Below are positions 14,006 through 21,655 of a stretch of DNA of 21,655 nucleotides, piece after piece. Made by a program: the position numbers and the translations under genes. The number at the start of each line of letters is the position of its first letter. Positions within the stretch are counted from its first letter, which is position 1. A model generated the notes under the pieces. That model was not told the origin of the DNA. It did not search any database and worked only from the letters and a program-made list of their open reading frames with translations. This DNA comes from an uncultured Sutterella sp. (GTDB lineage: Bacteria; Pseudomonadota; Gammaproteobacteria; Burkholderiales; Burkholderiaceae_F): NCBI GenBank assembly GCA_900546995.1, contig URFF01000026.1, forward strand, positions 1 through 21,655. Direction: 5' to 3'.

Positions 14006-14808
14006 TGATCGGAATTCTTGTTTGAACGCATCGCATTGAAAGCGAAAACAAGCACTCCTATAACAATCATGGGAATGGAAAGCCATTGCCCTTGACTCAG
14101 TCCGAAGGCCAATAGGCCTAAAAAGGCATCAGGTTCTCGGAAATATTCCACGGCAAACCGCATAACACCGTAGCCGATACAAAATAAAGCCGCAACCTGA
14201 CCGGCTGGACGTGATTTCGCGGAGTAGCACCATAAAACGACAAAAAGCAGCAACCCTTCCAGGGTCGCTTCATAAAGTTGAGAGGGGTGCCGAGGTAGCC
14301 CATCGCCTGCTCTCGGGAAGATCATGGCTAGCGCAAAATCAGGCGAGCAGATGCGCCCCCAGAGTTCACCATTAATAAAGTTTCCGATTCGTCCAAAGAA
14401 AAGTCCCAATGGAACCATGGGCGTCACAAAATCGGCGACATCCAAGAATTTTAAGTGACGGGTCTTTGCGAAATACGCCATAGCGACAATAACCCCGATC
14501 ACGCCGCCATGAGCACTCATGCCCCCGTCCCAAATACGAAAAACAGCCCCTAAATGTTCAATGTAATAGCCCGGTTGATACAAAAAACAATAGCCCAAAC
14601 GTCCACCTAAAATCACCCCCAAAACACCAACAAAGAGCAGATCTTCGACTTGGTTAGGTTTAACGGCTCGCCATGCGTCCTTTTTGGAGCGATACATGGC
14701 CAATATCCAAAAAAGGGCAAACCCGACCAGATACATTAAACCGTACCAATGAACAGACACTGGGCCAATAGAAAAAGCGATCGGATCAAACTGGGGGTGA
14801 ATTAACAT
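14002..14808 (-). CDS. lgt: Prolipoprotein diacylglyceryl transferase Lgt
   Basis: This inner-membrane enzyme of 268 residues moves diacylglycerol from phosphatidylglycerol to the lipobox cysteine of prolipoproteins, the first step of lipoprotein maturation. Seven hydrophobic segments are visible. The signature GRIGNFINGELWGR is at 139-152 (key Arg140), GGMSAHGG with His100 precedes it, HPSQLYE is at 174-180, and Arg224 in YFREPD matches the third conserved catalytic residue of E. coli Lgt. The ATG at 14808 (MLIHPQFDPIAF) fits the family start; a TTG 24 bases upstream is less likely. No clear ribosome site is seen. Confidence 0.95.
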   Translation of the reverse strand: MLIHPQFDPIAFSIGPVSVHWYGLMYLVGFALFWILAMYRSKKDAWRAVKPNQVEDLLFVGVLGVILGGRLGYCFLYQPGYYIEHLGAVFRIWDGGMSAHGGVIGVIVAMAYFAKTRHLKFLDVADFVTPMVPLGLFFGRIGNFINGELWGRICSPDFALAMIFPRAGDGLPRHPSQLYEATLEGLLLFVVLWCYSAKSRPAGQVAALFCIGYGVMRFAVEYFREPDAFLGLLAFGLSQGQWLSIPMIVIGVLVFAFNAMRSNKNSDH

Positions 14809-14858
14809 GCTAAAACAAATGAAATTTTTCAAGACACCTCATTGTACCTACCTTTTTT

Positions 14859-14883
14859 GTGTAAGCCTGTGTATTCTCGTGTA
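14859..14883 (+). promoter_or_regulatory. Three GTGTA motifs at exact 10-bp spacing before thiM
   Basis: GTGTA occurs at 14859, 14869 and 14879, one copy per helical turn, 40-65 bases before the thiM ATG. This looks like a direct-repeat operator or part of the promoter. No THI-box riboswitch fits into the 115-base lgt-thiM gap. AAGG nine bases before the ATG is the probable ribosome site. Confidence 0.4.
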
Positions 14884-14923
14884 TTAATTTTTTGCGCTGT
14901 TCTTTGTTTTAAGGTCAAATTTC

Positions 14924-15709
14924 ATGTCATCTTTTTATACTTTTCCCGAAGCTGATTTGCACCGATACTGTTCTCAATTAATCCGAAAACGACCTCTAGT
15001 CCACTGCATGACCAATGATGTCGTTCAAGAGTTCACCGCCAATGCTTTACTGGCTAGCGGTGCCTCTCCAGCCATGGTCATCGCGAAAGAAGAAAGTGCG
15101 CAATTTTCCCAGATTGCCGATGCTCTATTAGTCAATGTCGGCACACTCACCCCTGAGCGCTTTGAATCCATGCGACAGGCTTGCGAGGTTGCCCGCACGC
15201 TTCAGAAGCCTTGGGTATTGGATCCGGTCGCTATCGGTCCGATGAGTTGGCGCAATGATCGCATCGCCGAACTCATGCAATTCTCACCAAGTGTGATTCG
15301 CGGCAACGCCAGTGAAATCATCTGTCTTGCCGGATTGGGTAGCGGCGGTCACGGCGTAGATAGCGTCAACGGCAGTGACGAAGCGCTTCAAGCGGCTCAA
15401 AACCTCGCTTTGCGAACCGGCGCAGTAGTTGCTGTGAGTGGGGCAGCCGATTTCATCACCAATGGCGAGCGTACGCTGAAAGTGACCGGCGGTCATATCA
15501 TGGCAACACGAGTTGTCGGTACGGGCTGCTCCCTAGGGGCTTTGGTTGCGGCATTTATCACGCTAGATGATGATATTTTAAATGCCTGTTCCGCCGCCCA
15601 TGCGCTTTTTAAGGTAGCCGAAGAACTGGCTATCAAGCGCGCTCAGGGGCCGGGAACATTTCATAGCGCTTTCTTAGACGCGCTTTACAACATTTCTCAT
15701 GCAGACTAG
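14924..15709 (+). CDS. thiM: Hydroxyethylthiazole kinase ThiM
   Basis: This cytoplasmic salvage enzyme (261 residues) phosphorylates 4-methyl-5-(2-hydroxyethyl)thiazole with ATP for thiamine synthesis. Family marks include PLVHCMTNDVVQEFTAN near residue 24, LLASGASPAM near 42, the WVLDPVAIG stretch near 97, VIRGNASEI near 124 and the anion-hole/active-site GTGCSLGA around 199 with Cys202. Length is normal. thiE follows within a few bases, so the two make a thiazole-salvage unit: ThiM makes thiazole phosphate and ThiE joins it to the pyrimidine. Confidence 0.95.
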   Translation: MSSFYTFPEADLHRYCSQLIRKRPLVHCMTNDVVQEFTANALLASGASPAMVIAKEESAQFSQIADALLVNVGTLTPERFESMRQACEVARTLQKPWVLDPVAIGPMSWRNDRIAELMQFSPSVIRGNASEIICLAGLGSGGHGVDSVNGSDEALQAAQNLALRTGAVVAVSGAADFITNGERTLKVTGGHIMATRVVGTGCSLGALVAAFITLDDDILNACSAAHALFKVAEELAIKRAQGPGTFHSAFLDALYNISHAD

Positions 15710-15713
15710 TGCC

Positions 15714-16361
15714 ATGATCGATAAAACAAACATAGATTATCGGGTCTATCTCGTGTTAGACCCGGATTTAACCGCCCAACTCGGGATGGTGGAAACGGCA
15801 CTTGCCGCAGCGCAAGCCGGTGCTGGTCTCATTCAATTACGTGCTCCCAATTGGAAAAAACGAGCCTATTTTGAGTGCGCCGTGTCCTTAAAAAATGCAT
15901 TGAAGCCATTTGGCATTCCTCTGATCATTGATGACCACGTTGATGTCGCTTTAGCCGCAAAAGCCGATGGCGTTCACGTCGGACAAAAAGACCTTCCGGT
16001 TGAAGCCGTCAGACAACTCGTCGGACCGAATATGATTGTCGGGCTTTCAATCAATAACATGGCGCAATTGCGAGCGATGGATCCTAATCTTGTCGATTAC
16101 ATCGGTGTGGGACCGGTCTATACAACAACCACTAAAAAAGATGCCGCCGCACCGATCGGTATTGATGGACTTTCGGCCGTTGCGCAACAAAGTCCCGTCC
16201 CGGTCGTTGCCATCGGTGGTATCAATGAAGCCCGAACCGTGCAGATAGCCAAAACAGCCGCTCATGGTGTAGCTGTTATTTCAGCCATTTGCGGCCAAGA
16301 TGATCCCGGTCAAGCCACTGCCAAACTGCTTGCTGCTTGGCAAAAAGGAAAACAGTCATAA
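15714..16361 (+). CDS. thiE: Thiamine phosphate synthase ThiE
   Basis: The enzyme (215 residues from this start) couples hydroxymethylpyrimidine diphosphate with thiazole phosphate to give thiamine phosphate. TIM-barrel marks are visible: LIQLRAPNW near residue 39, IIDDHVDVALAAKADGVHVGQKD at about 71-93, VGLSINN near 109, YIGVGPVYTTTTKKDA near 129 and VVAIGGIN near 164. QLRAPNW replaces the more usual QLRxK wording. Either this ATG, four bases after the thiM stop, or one at 15699 that overlaps thiM could be used; neither has a ribosome site, which fits translational coupling. Confidence 0.94.
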   Translation: MIDKTNIDYRVYLVLDPDLTAQLGMVETALAAAQAGAGLIQLRAPNWKKRAYFECAVSLKNALKPFGIPLIIDDHVDVALAAKADGVHVGQKDLPVEAVRQLVGPNMIVGLSINNMAQLRAMDPNLVDYIGVGPVYTTTTKKDAAAPIGIDGLSAVAQQSPVPVVAIGGINEARTVQIAKTAAHGVAVISAICGQDDPGQATAKLLAAWQKGKQS

Positions 16362-16415
16362 ACATCTCTTTGCAATTTCCATCGGTGAAACTGCATGGCG
16401 AGCCGATACACAGGT

Positions 16416-16421
16416 TAGAAT
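16416..16421 (+). promoter_or_regulatory. Possible -10 box for the DUF2868-DUF3482 pair
   Basis: TAGAAT stands 40 bases before the membrane-protein ATG, in the only gap (99 bases) between thiE and this pair. No good -35 is seen at the right distance, so read-through from thiE may also contribute. Confidence 0.3.
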
Positions 16422-16460
16422 AAAGGCAGACTTTTATTTGTCCAATTTTTGTTTGTTTTC

Positions 16461-17915
16461 ATGAGTGAACTTTATAAAAAGCCGATATCGAGTGGGCGTT
16501 TCACGCTGGAAGATGCAGAACGCATTACTAAGGTGCGGCTTCTTGAGGAAAACCCGGCGTTAAGCTGGGAATTAAGCGATGCCAACCGTGCGACGCGGCA
16601 AGCTGCGGCCGCCGTTGGAGAGTCCGCGGATATCGCGACATTTTTGCGCGAAAGAGCTCGTATCGCTGAGAAAATGCTTGTTGCGAAAAATCCTCAAGTC
16701 GATACCACACCCTTGACACTAACACCGCCTTGGTGGCTGACCGCAGGACTGGCAGGCCTAGCCTTTTTCGCTGGGTTACTAACCGATCAATTTTCTGCGA
16801 CCGGCTCTCGCATCAATCTGCTTTCACTGCCCTTCTTCGGGGTTCTGCTTTGGAATCTGCTCGTTTATGTCATGCTCTTTTTCTCAGGGCTTCGCCATGG
16901 TGAGAAGCGTGACTTTTTGGGACTCAGGCACCTTTTCGAATTTTTAGAAAAAAGAATCACCGCCAAATCCATCCGACGTCCCAAGAACCTCGCCCCTCTG
17001 ATGGATCCCTTAGCCGGTCATTTCGCTGCGCGAGCTTTTCATCTAGCCGCGTTAGGTTTTGTCCTTGGCATGATCGCAAGTGTCTTACTTCGCGGAGTCG
17101 GCACTGCTTATACCGTCGGTTGGGAAAGTACCTGGTTTGCCGAAAGCCCGGAAATCGTCTATCAAATCATTGCGTTAGTCTACGGAATTTGCACGAATTT
17201 CTTAGGCCCCATGCCCAACATTTTAGATGTCGCCAATATGCGATTTGACCGCTTAGCCATTAACGGCTACGAGGCTTCCGCGAGTCTTTGGCTGATGCGC
17301 ATGATCGTAATGCTCGCCCTTTTCGTGGTGATCCCGCGCGGATTACTGGCTCTTAAACATACCTTTCAGATTGCCAGAATTCGCAAACGCTTCCCGCTGG
17401 ATCTCGAGAATCGCTACTTTAGCAATATTATGAGAACCTGGCGATCTGAAGCGATGAGTTTGGACCTTGTTGTTCCAGACTCCGTTCAAAGTAAAAACCT
17501 GCTGGAAAGCGCTTACCGATTTGCCGAAAGTTTGGGCTTTGATCTGAAGGAAATCAAAACGCATAACTGGAATATCGAAGAAGGAAGCGCGCCACTCACA
17601 CTGGAAAAAACTGGTCAATCTCAACAAGTTTGGATTCTCTTGAATGCGACGACAACCCCTGAACATGAGGTGCAAGGAGTTGCTTTACAGGCATTAAAGG
17701 AGAAACTTGGCAAAACACCAATTATCCTGATGGTGGATTTGGCAGCCTATCTTGCCCGTTTCGGTGACTTCAACGATCGAATTGAATCTCGAAAACAATT
17801 GTGGAAAGACTTCGCTGACGAGCTGACACTCCCAGTTATTTTCTATCACTCCGGCCTGCAGCCCGATGATCAAACTTGTGACGAATTAAAGCTTGCGGCA
17901 GCGCAAGCATTGTAG
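16461..17915 (+). CDS. DUF2868-type multi-pass membrane protein of unknown function
   Basis: This protein of 484 residues has a charged N-terminal cytosolic region (1-88; LTEDAERIxKVRLLEE-like opening), hydrophobic segments at about 91-108, 119-142, 192-214 and 276-298 with a weaker one near 234-249, and a soluble C-terminal domain of about 180 residues that ends in a Rossmann-like alternation (WILLNATTTPE, TPIILMVDLAAYLARFG, LPVIFYHSG). I assign it to DUF2868 from memory of the family, which is found next to DUF3482 GTPases in beta- and gammaproteobacteria. The ATG at 16461 is preferred to a TTG twelve bases upstream; no ribosome site is visible. The GTPase gene starts ten bases after its stop, so the two probably act together at the inner membrane. 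No function is established. Confidence 0.75.
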   Translation: MSELYKKPISSGRFTLEDAERITKVRLLEENPALSWELSDANRATRQAAAAVGESADIATFLRERARIAEKMLVAKNPQVDTTPLTLTPPWWLTAGLAGLAFFAGLLTDQFSATGSRINLLSLPFFGVLLWNLLVYVMLFFSGLRHGEKRDFLGLRHLFEFLEKRITAKSIRRPKNLAPLMDPLAGHFAARAFHLAALGFVLGMIASVLLRGVGTAYTVGWESTWFAESPEIVYQIIALVYGICTNFLGPMPNILDVANMRFDRLAINGYEASASLWLMRMIVMLALFVVIPRGLLALKHTFQIARIRKRFPLDLENRYFSNIMRTWRSEAMSLDLVVPDSVQSKNLLESAYRFAESLGFDLKEIKTHNWNIEEGSAPLTLEKTGQSQQVWILLNATTTPEHEVQGVALQALKEKLGKTPIILMVDLAAYLARFGDFNDRIESRKQLWKDFADELTLPVIFYHSGLQPDDQTCDELKLAAAQAL

Positions 17916-17925
17916 GGATAGTCTT

Positions 17926-19377
17926 ATGACAGACATGCAACTGATGCGTATTAATTTGAGCTTGGTCTCACACACCAATATCGGGAAAACGACCCTGGCT
18001 CGAACCCTGTTGGGCAGAGACATCGGAGAGGTCGCTGACCGTCCCCATGTCACGGAAACCACGGATGACTATGTGCTCATTCGAGCATCGGACGGGTGCT
18101 CTGAGCTTGTTCTATGGGATACGCCGGGGTTTGGTGACAGCGTGCGCCTAGCCTCACGCCTTGAGGGACGTGCCAACCCAATCGGCTGGTTCTTATCCGA
18201 AGTGTGGGACCGCGTCTCCAACAAAGCCTCTTGGCTAAATCAAAGAGCCTTAAAGCACGTACGCGATACAAGTAGCGTGGTCTTATATCTTGTCAATGCC
18301 AGTGAGTCGCCTGCCGCCTGCTCTTACATCGCAGCGGAAATGAAAATCTTGACCTGGATCAATAAGCCAGTCATTGTCTTACTTAACCAAATGGGGAAGC
18401 CTCGGGAACCTGCGATCGAGTCAGCCGAAATTAAACAATGGGAAGACTATATGGCGGCTTTCCCCTTGGTCAAAAAGGTCTTACCCATGGATGCCTTCGC
18501 GCGTTGTTGGGTACAGGAATTCGCCCTTTTTGACGCCATTGGCGATGTACTGACTGCCGAGCAAAAAGTCACCTATGAATCGCTTCGCGAAGCTTGGTCA
18601 AGACAACGCCGTGCTATTTATTCCACATCGATTGAAGCCATAGCCAATTACATGACGCAACTGGCAGTCGACCATGAAGAACTTTCCGACTATTCGTTAA
18701 CCGAACAGGTCAAGGATTGGGGGCGCCGATTAGGTGTGATCAAACTGCAAAGCGGTCCGATTGAAGATGCGAAAAACGCATTAGCGGCTCGAGCAGCCGA
18801 TTCCCTTTGCGCTCTCACGCAACGGCTGATTGACGCTCACGGCATTGAAGGTGCGGGGGTCAAACGCGAAATTCTTCGCCGGCTAAAAACCGACTGGACC
18901 GTTCACACGGCCGCCAACCCCAAAGGCGCTGCCATTGTCGGCGCTGTGGGTACGGGCGCGGCTTCTGGTCTGGCAGCTGATTTAGCCACCGGCGGACTAA
19001 GCGCCGGTCTTGGAACCCTCCTCGGAACGGTTATCGGCGCCATTGGTGGCGCTGGGGCGGCCTTAGCTTATAACCAAGTCAAAGGCGTTCATGGCACACG
19101 CGTTTCTTGGAGCAAAATGGCGATGCAAAACTTTTTGCTCGAAGCGGTTTTGCTTTATTTAGCCGTTGCTCACTTCGGACGCGGACGTGGTTATTGGGAG
19201 GAAAGCGAAGCGCCGGCTTTCTGGAAAGATGTTGTGATCGGGGAAATGAAAAAACAACCGCAAGAATACGACACAACGAACTTAACCGATCCGGATGCTA
19301 TTGAATCGCTTAGCAGCAAAACAACTGATACCGTGATTCGCGGCGTTCTTTTCGCACTTTATCAACGCGCCCCGTAG
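17926..19377 (+). CDS. GTPase with DUF3482-type C-terminal region, unknown function
   Basis: The protein has 483 residues. An Era-like G domain spans about 8-215: the P-loop SHTNIGKT at 15-22 (Ser where the first Gly is usual), switch region threonines near 43-46, G3 DTPG at 65-68, and NQMG at 154-157 in place of the NKxD guanine-recognition motif. A helical region follows to about 330, then a glycine/alanine-rich hydrophobic stretch at 334-381 that could insert into or lie on the membrane, and a C-terminal helical end. The start at 17926 has GGGAT upstream and avoids overlap with the previous gene. NQxG may lower guanine specificity. It is translated right after the DUF2868 membrane protein. 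Role unknown; stress or membrane homeostasis would be speculation. Confidence 0.78.
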   Translation: MTDMQLMRINLSLVSHTNIGKTTLARTLLGRDIGEVADRPHVTETTDDYVLIRASDGCSELVLWDTPGFGDSVRLASRLEGRANPIGWFLSEVWDRVSNKASWLNQRALKHVRDTSSVVLYLVNASESPAACSYIAAEMKILTWINKPVIVLLNQMGKPREPAIESAEIKQWEDYMAAFPLVKKVLPMDAFARCWVQEFALFDAIGDVLTAEQKVTYESLREAWSRQRRAIYSTSIEAIANYMTQLAVDHEELSDYSLTEQVKDWGRRLGVIKLQSGPIEDAKNALAARAADSLCALTQRLIDAHGIEGAGVKREILRRLKTDWTVHTAANPKGAAIVGAVGTGAASGLAADLATGGLSAGLGTLLGTVIGAIGGAGAALAYNQVKGVHGTRVSWSKMAMQNFLLEAVLLYLAVAHFGRGRGYWEESEAPAFWKDVVIGEMKKQPQEYDTTNLTDPDAIESLSSKTTDTVIRGVLFALYQRAP

Positions 19378-19394
19378 ACGGGAAAGTCATTGGT

Positions 19395-19419
19395 GGCGGC
19401 AGACCTTCAAACTGCCGCC
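19395..19419 (+). terminator. Hairpin after the DUF3482 GTPase gene
   Basis: GGCGGCAG (19395-19402) and CTGCCGCC (19412-19419) pair perfectly around a nine-base loop, 17 bases after the stop. Only TCTCATTATT follows, so the T-run is poor, but position and stability fit a terminator. Confidence 0.55.
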
Positions 19420-19467
19420 TCTCATTATTCAAACTTGTCCCTTTACTCCGTTTAAAAGTTTGCTAAC

Positions 19468-19537
19468 TTTTCCCGACATTTCCCAAGATATCCCCACTTA
19501 TCCTCGGTTATCCCCAGTTATCCCATAAAATCCCGAC
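19468..19537. repeat. Seven tandem 10-bp units, consensus WWWTCCCNNN
   Basis: The stretch divides without gaps into ttttcccgac, atttcccaag, atatccccac, ttatcctcgg, ttatccccag, ttatcccata and aaatcccgac. TCC at unit positions 4-6 is invariant and the first three bases are always A or T. The first and last units share TCCCGACAT with the base context after them, 60 bp apart. Units 3-6 resemble DnaA boxes (TTATCCACA); unit 5 matches at 8 of 9. It lies between two convergent terminators. Not coding, since the period is not a multiple of three and no frame is conserved. Confidence 0.8.
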
Positions 19538-19593
19538 ATGGCTCTGTCTTGTTGCGAAATGAGTTTTAACTTGTGGATCGGAATCGTCGTTGC

Positions 19594-19622
19594 AAAAACG
19601 GCGCGTCAATGACGCGCCGTTT
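19594..19622 (-). terminator. Strong terminator of secDF
   Basis: A 12-bp perfect stem (19596-19607 with 19611-19622, core CGGCGCGTC) with a three-base loop is followed on the minus strand by TTTTT (complement of 19594-19598). It lies 26 bases after the secF stop. On the plus strand TTTGTT follows, so it may also act as a backstop for the GTPase transcript. Confidence 0.88.
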
Positions 19623-19648
19623 GTTAGCCAAGATTCAGGTTAACCCAC

Positions 19649-20584
19649 TTAGGGCACCATGTCCTGCGCATTTTCATGCTTCATGGGCTTCACGAAATCC
19701 TCACGCTTCACACCCAAGTAGTCTGCGATGGCTGCTGCAACGAACACGGATGAGTAAATACTCAAACAAATACCGATTGTCAGTGCCAATGCAAAATAGT
19801 GCAATGCCGGACCACCAAAGAAGAACATACAAAGCGTCATCGCCAACGTTGACGAGTGGGTGATCACCGTACGGGAAATCGTAGCGGTAATAGCCGAGTT
19901 AATGATTTCATCGGTGCTGGCTCGACGCATCTTCTTAAAGTGTTCACGAACACGGTCGAAAATAATCACGGATTCGTTAACCGAATAACCGAGCACAGCC
20001 AAAATAGCCGCAAGCACCGGCAGTGAAAATTCCCATTGGAAAATTGAGAAGAAGCCTAGCACCAAAATAATATCGTGCATGTTAGCGATAATGGCCGAAA
20101 CAGAGAACTTCCATTCGAACCGGAAAGCCAAATACACGATGATGCCAAAGACCACCAAAAGCAAGGCCGTTAAGCCGTCGCTAGCAAGTTCTTCGCCCAC
20201 TTGCGGTCCCACAAACTCGACTCGAGTCATGTGCGCCCCGGGTTCGGTTTGATTAAGCACTGCCATGACCTCTTTGGCTTGCTCTCCGGAAGATTCGCCT
20301 TCGACAAGCGGCAAGCGAATCATCACATCACGAGCTGTACCAAAATTCTGGACGGCAGCCTCCACGCCCAACGAATTTTTGATTTGTTGTCTAATCGTTT
20401 CGGTCGGGGCCGCGTTCGGATAAGTCACTTCCATAACGGTACCGCCCGTGAACTCAATTGAAAACGCGAGCCCATGGGTAAAGAGGAAAAACACCGCTAC
20501 CAAGAATGACACCACGGAGATGGCGTTCAAAATCTTGGAATAGCGCATGAAGGGAATCGTGCGCCGAATTCTAAAAAACTCCAT
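19649..20584 (-). CDS. secF: Protein translocase subunit SecF
   Basis: This inner-membrane partner of SecD (311 residues, E. coli 323) uses the proton gradient to help pull exported proteins through SecYEG. It has a first membrane segment at about 20-40, the GLAFSIEFTGGTVMEV motif, a periplasmic domain to about 130, then five hydrophobic segments including VLGYSVNESVIIFDRVRE, which holds conserved SecF polar residues. The ATG at 20584 is chosen over the preceding GTG because AAGGAG is six bases before it. The secD stop lies only 11 bases upstream, so translation is coupled. Confidence 0.95.
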   Translation of the reverse strand: MEFFRIRRTIPFMRYSKILNAISVVSFLVAVFFLFTHGLAFSIEFTGGTVMEVTYPNAAPTETIRQQIKNSLGVEAAVQNFGTARDVMIRLPLVEGESSGEQAKEVMAVLNQTEPGAHMTRVEFVGPQVGEELASDGLTALLLVVFGIIVYLAFRFEWKFSVSAIIANMHDIILVLGFFSIFQWEFSLPVLAAILAVLGYSVNESVIIFDRVREHFKKMRRASTDEIINSAITATISRTVITHSSTLAMTLCMFFFGGPALHYFALALTIGICLSIYSSVFVAAAIADYLGVKREDFVKPMKHENAQDMVP

Positions 20585-20595
20585 CACAGACTCCT

Positions 20596-21655
20596 TTAAT
20601 CAGTCGGTTTCCAAACCATGCCGACATGCAACCGTTTCAGTTTCTTCTGTCGACCATAGATAAGGTTAATCAAAGCACGGGTCACGACCACCGACGTAAA
20701 GATGGAGGTCAAAATACCGAGACAGTGCACCACAGCGAAACCGCGCACCGGACCGGAACCGAAGATTAACAACGCGATACCGGCAATTAAACTCGTGATG
20801 TTCGAGTCCAAAATGGTGTTAAAGGCCATGCTGAAGCCTTCATGAATAGCCTGTTGAGGAGTGCGTCCCTCGCGAAGTTCTTCACGAACACGTTCGTTAA
20901 TCAGCACGTTTGCGTCAACGGCCATACCCAACGTCAAAGCCACAGCGGCGATACCCGGTAGCGTTAAGGTAGCCTGAAGCATCGAGAGCAACGCGACCAA
21001 CAGCATCACGTTACAAGTCAATGCGAAGACCGAAACCGCGCCGAACACTTGGTAGTAAAGAATCATGAAGATCGACACAATCGCAAAGCCGTACAGCGTT
21101 GAGTAGAAACCCGCCTCAATGTTAGCCGCACCCAAGCTCGGGCCGATCAAACGTTCTTCGATAATTTCCATCGGTGCAGCCAAAGAACCGGCGCGCAATA
21201 AAAGCGCCGTATCCGTGGCTTCCATCGTGGTCATACGACCGGAAATTTGCACTCGACCGCCGCCGATTTCCTGACGGATCACCGGAGCCGTCACCACTTC
21301 TCCCTTGCCCTTTTCAAAAAGGATAATGGCCATTCGCTTGCCAACATTATCTCGGGTGACATCTTGGAAAATGCGGGCACCGCGACTATCCAACGTCAAG
21401 TTCACGGTCGGCTCTTGGGTTTGTTGGTCAAAACCCGGCTGAGCGTCATTTAAGTTATCACCGGTCAATACCACCTGGCGTTTAACCAAAATGGGATTGC
21501 CTTCACGGTCATAATAAAGTTCGTCACCAAAAGGCACGATCCCCGAAGAAAGCTGTGCATACGCTTCGGGGGAATCGTCAACCATTCGGATTTCCAACGT
21601 AGCCGTACGCCCCAAAATATCTTTTGCCTTGGCCGTATCCTGAACACCCGGCAAT
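20596..21655 (-). CDS. secD: Protein translocase subunit SecD, C-terminal part (5' end beyond window)
   Basis: The frame enters at the right edge in LPGVQDTAKAKDILG and continues for about 353 residues, covering the end of the periplasmic P1 region (TATLEIRMVDD, DSRGARIFQDVT, RVQISGRMTTMEA) and the membrane part from IIEERLIGPSLGAANIEAG on. The motif GMAVDANVLINERVREELREG matches the transmembrane segment-4 region of SecD. About 250 N-terminal residues would lie outside the window. SecD works with SecF, whose gene follows after 11 bases. Confidence 0.95.
   Translation of the reverse strand, partial: LPGVQDTAKAKDILGRTATLEIRMVDDSPEAYAQLSSGIVPFGDELYYDREGNPILVKRQVVLTGDNLNDAQPGFDQQTQEPTVNLTLDSRGARIFQDVTRDNVGKRMAIILFEKGKGEVVTAPVIRQEIGGGRVQISGRMTTMEATDTALLLRAGSLAAPMEIIEERLIGPSLGAANIEAGFYSTLYGFAIVSIFMILYYQVFGAVSVFALTCNVMLLVALLSMLQATLTLPGIAAVALTLGMAVDANVLINERVREELREGRTPQQAIHEGFSMAFNTILDSNITSLIAGIALLIFGSGPVRGFAVVHCLGILTSIFTSVVVTRALINLIYGRQKKLKRLHVGMVWKPTD

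Noticed and set aside
14809..14923. TPP (THI-box) riboswitch ahead of thiM
   Set aside because: The conserved CTGAGA and ACCTGA-type core elements are absent, and the gap is too short once the promoter is allowed for.
19468..19537. CRISPR array or coding repeat
   Set aside because: The 10-bp units are adjacent with no spacers and too short for CRISPR, and a 10-bp period does not keep a reading frame.
19441..19622. Chromosomal replication origin
   Set aside because: DnaA-like boxes are only approximate, and no dnaA, dnaN, rpmH or gidA gene is nearby; a titration or other binding site is at most a hypothesis.

Overview
The window looks like the chromosome of an anaerobic or microaerobic betaproteobacterium of moderate GC. 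The protein complement (recG-oxyR, the yggS-proC pair, thiM-thiE, the DUF2868/DUF3482 pair, secDF) fits Burkholderiales. The highly biased fumarate-respiration genes suggest a gut Sutterellaceae relative (Parasutterella/Sutterella-like). This placement is inference from remembered family resemblance; no search was run.

Left part (1-7.7 kb, all minus strand). The left edge holds the first 18 codons of what resembles a TnpB/OrfB-type transposase, preceded by a perfect palindrome and a 16-bp tandem duplication. Next come, from right to left in transcription order, frdA, frdB, aspA, dcuA and potE. FrdAB closely resemble the Wolinella-type quinol:fumarate reductase. AspA makes fumarate from aspartate and DcuA exchanges aspartate or fumarate for succinate, so frdAB-aspA-dcuA form an aspartate -> fumarate -> succinate respiration module. 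The membrane anchor gene frdC is not in the window. These four genes share restrictive codon use, which points to very high expression. PotE is a putrescine/ornithine antiporter without an adjacent ornithine decarboxylase gene.

Middle part (7.7-16.4 kb). A non-coding stretch of about 685 bases with several hairpins separates frdA from the plus-strand ridA-recG-oxyR group. recG is interrupted: the reading frame shifts in the helicase domain, and spacing against the family suggests 17 missing bases. OxyR keeps both redox cysteines at positions 199 and 208. Then come proC and yggS (minus), queH (plus), lgt (minus) and thiM-thiE (plus). Two convergent pairs (oxyR/proC and queH/lgt) are packed almost stop to stop.

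Right part (16.4-21.7 kb). A two-gene unit encodes a four-to-five-helix membrane protein (DUF2868 type) and a GTPase with non-standard G1 and G4 motifs plus a glycine-rich hydrophobic segment (DUF3482 type). This unit is of unknown function. It converges on secD-secF (minus; secD runs off the right edge). Between the two terminators lies an array of seven tandem 10-bp units of the form WWWTCCCNNN, some resembling DnaA boxes. This is the least explained non-coding structure in the window.
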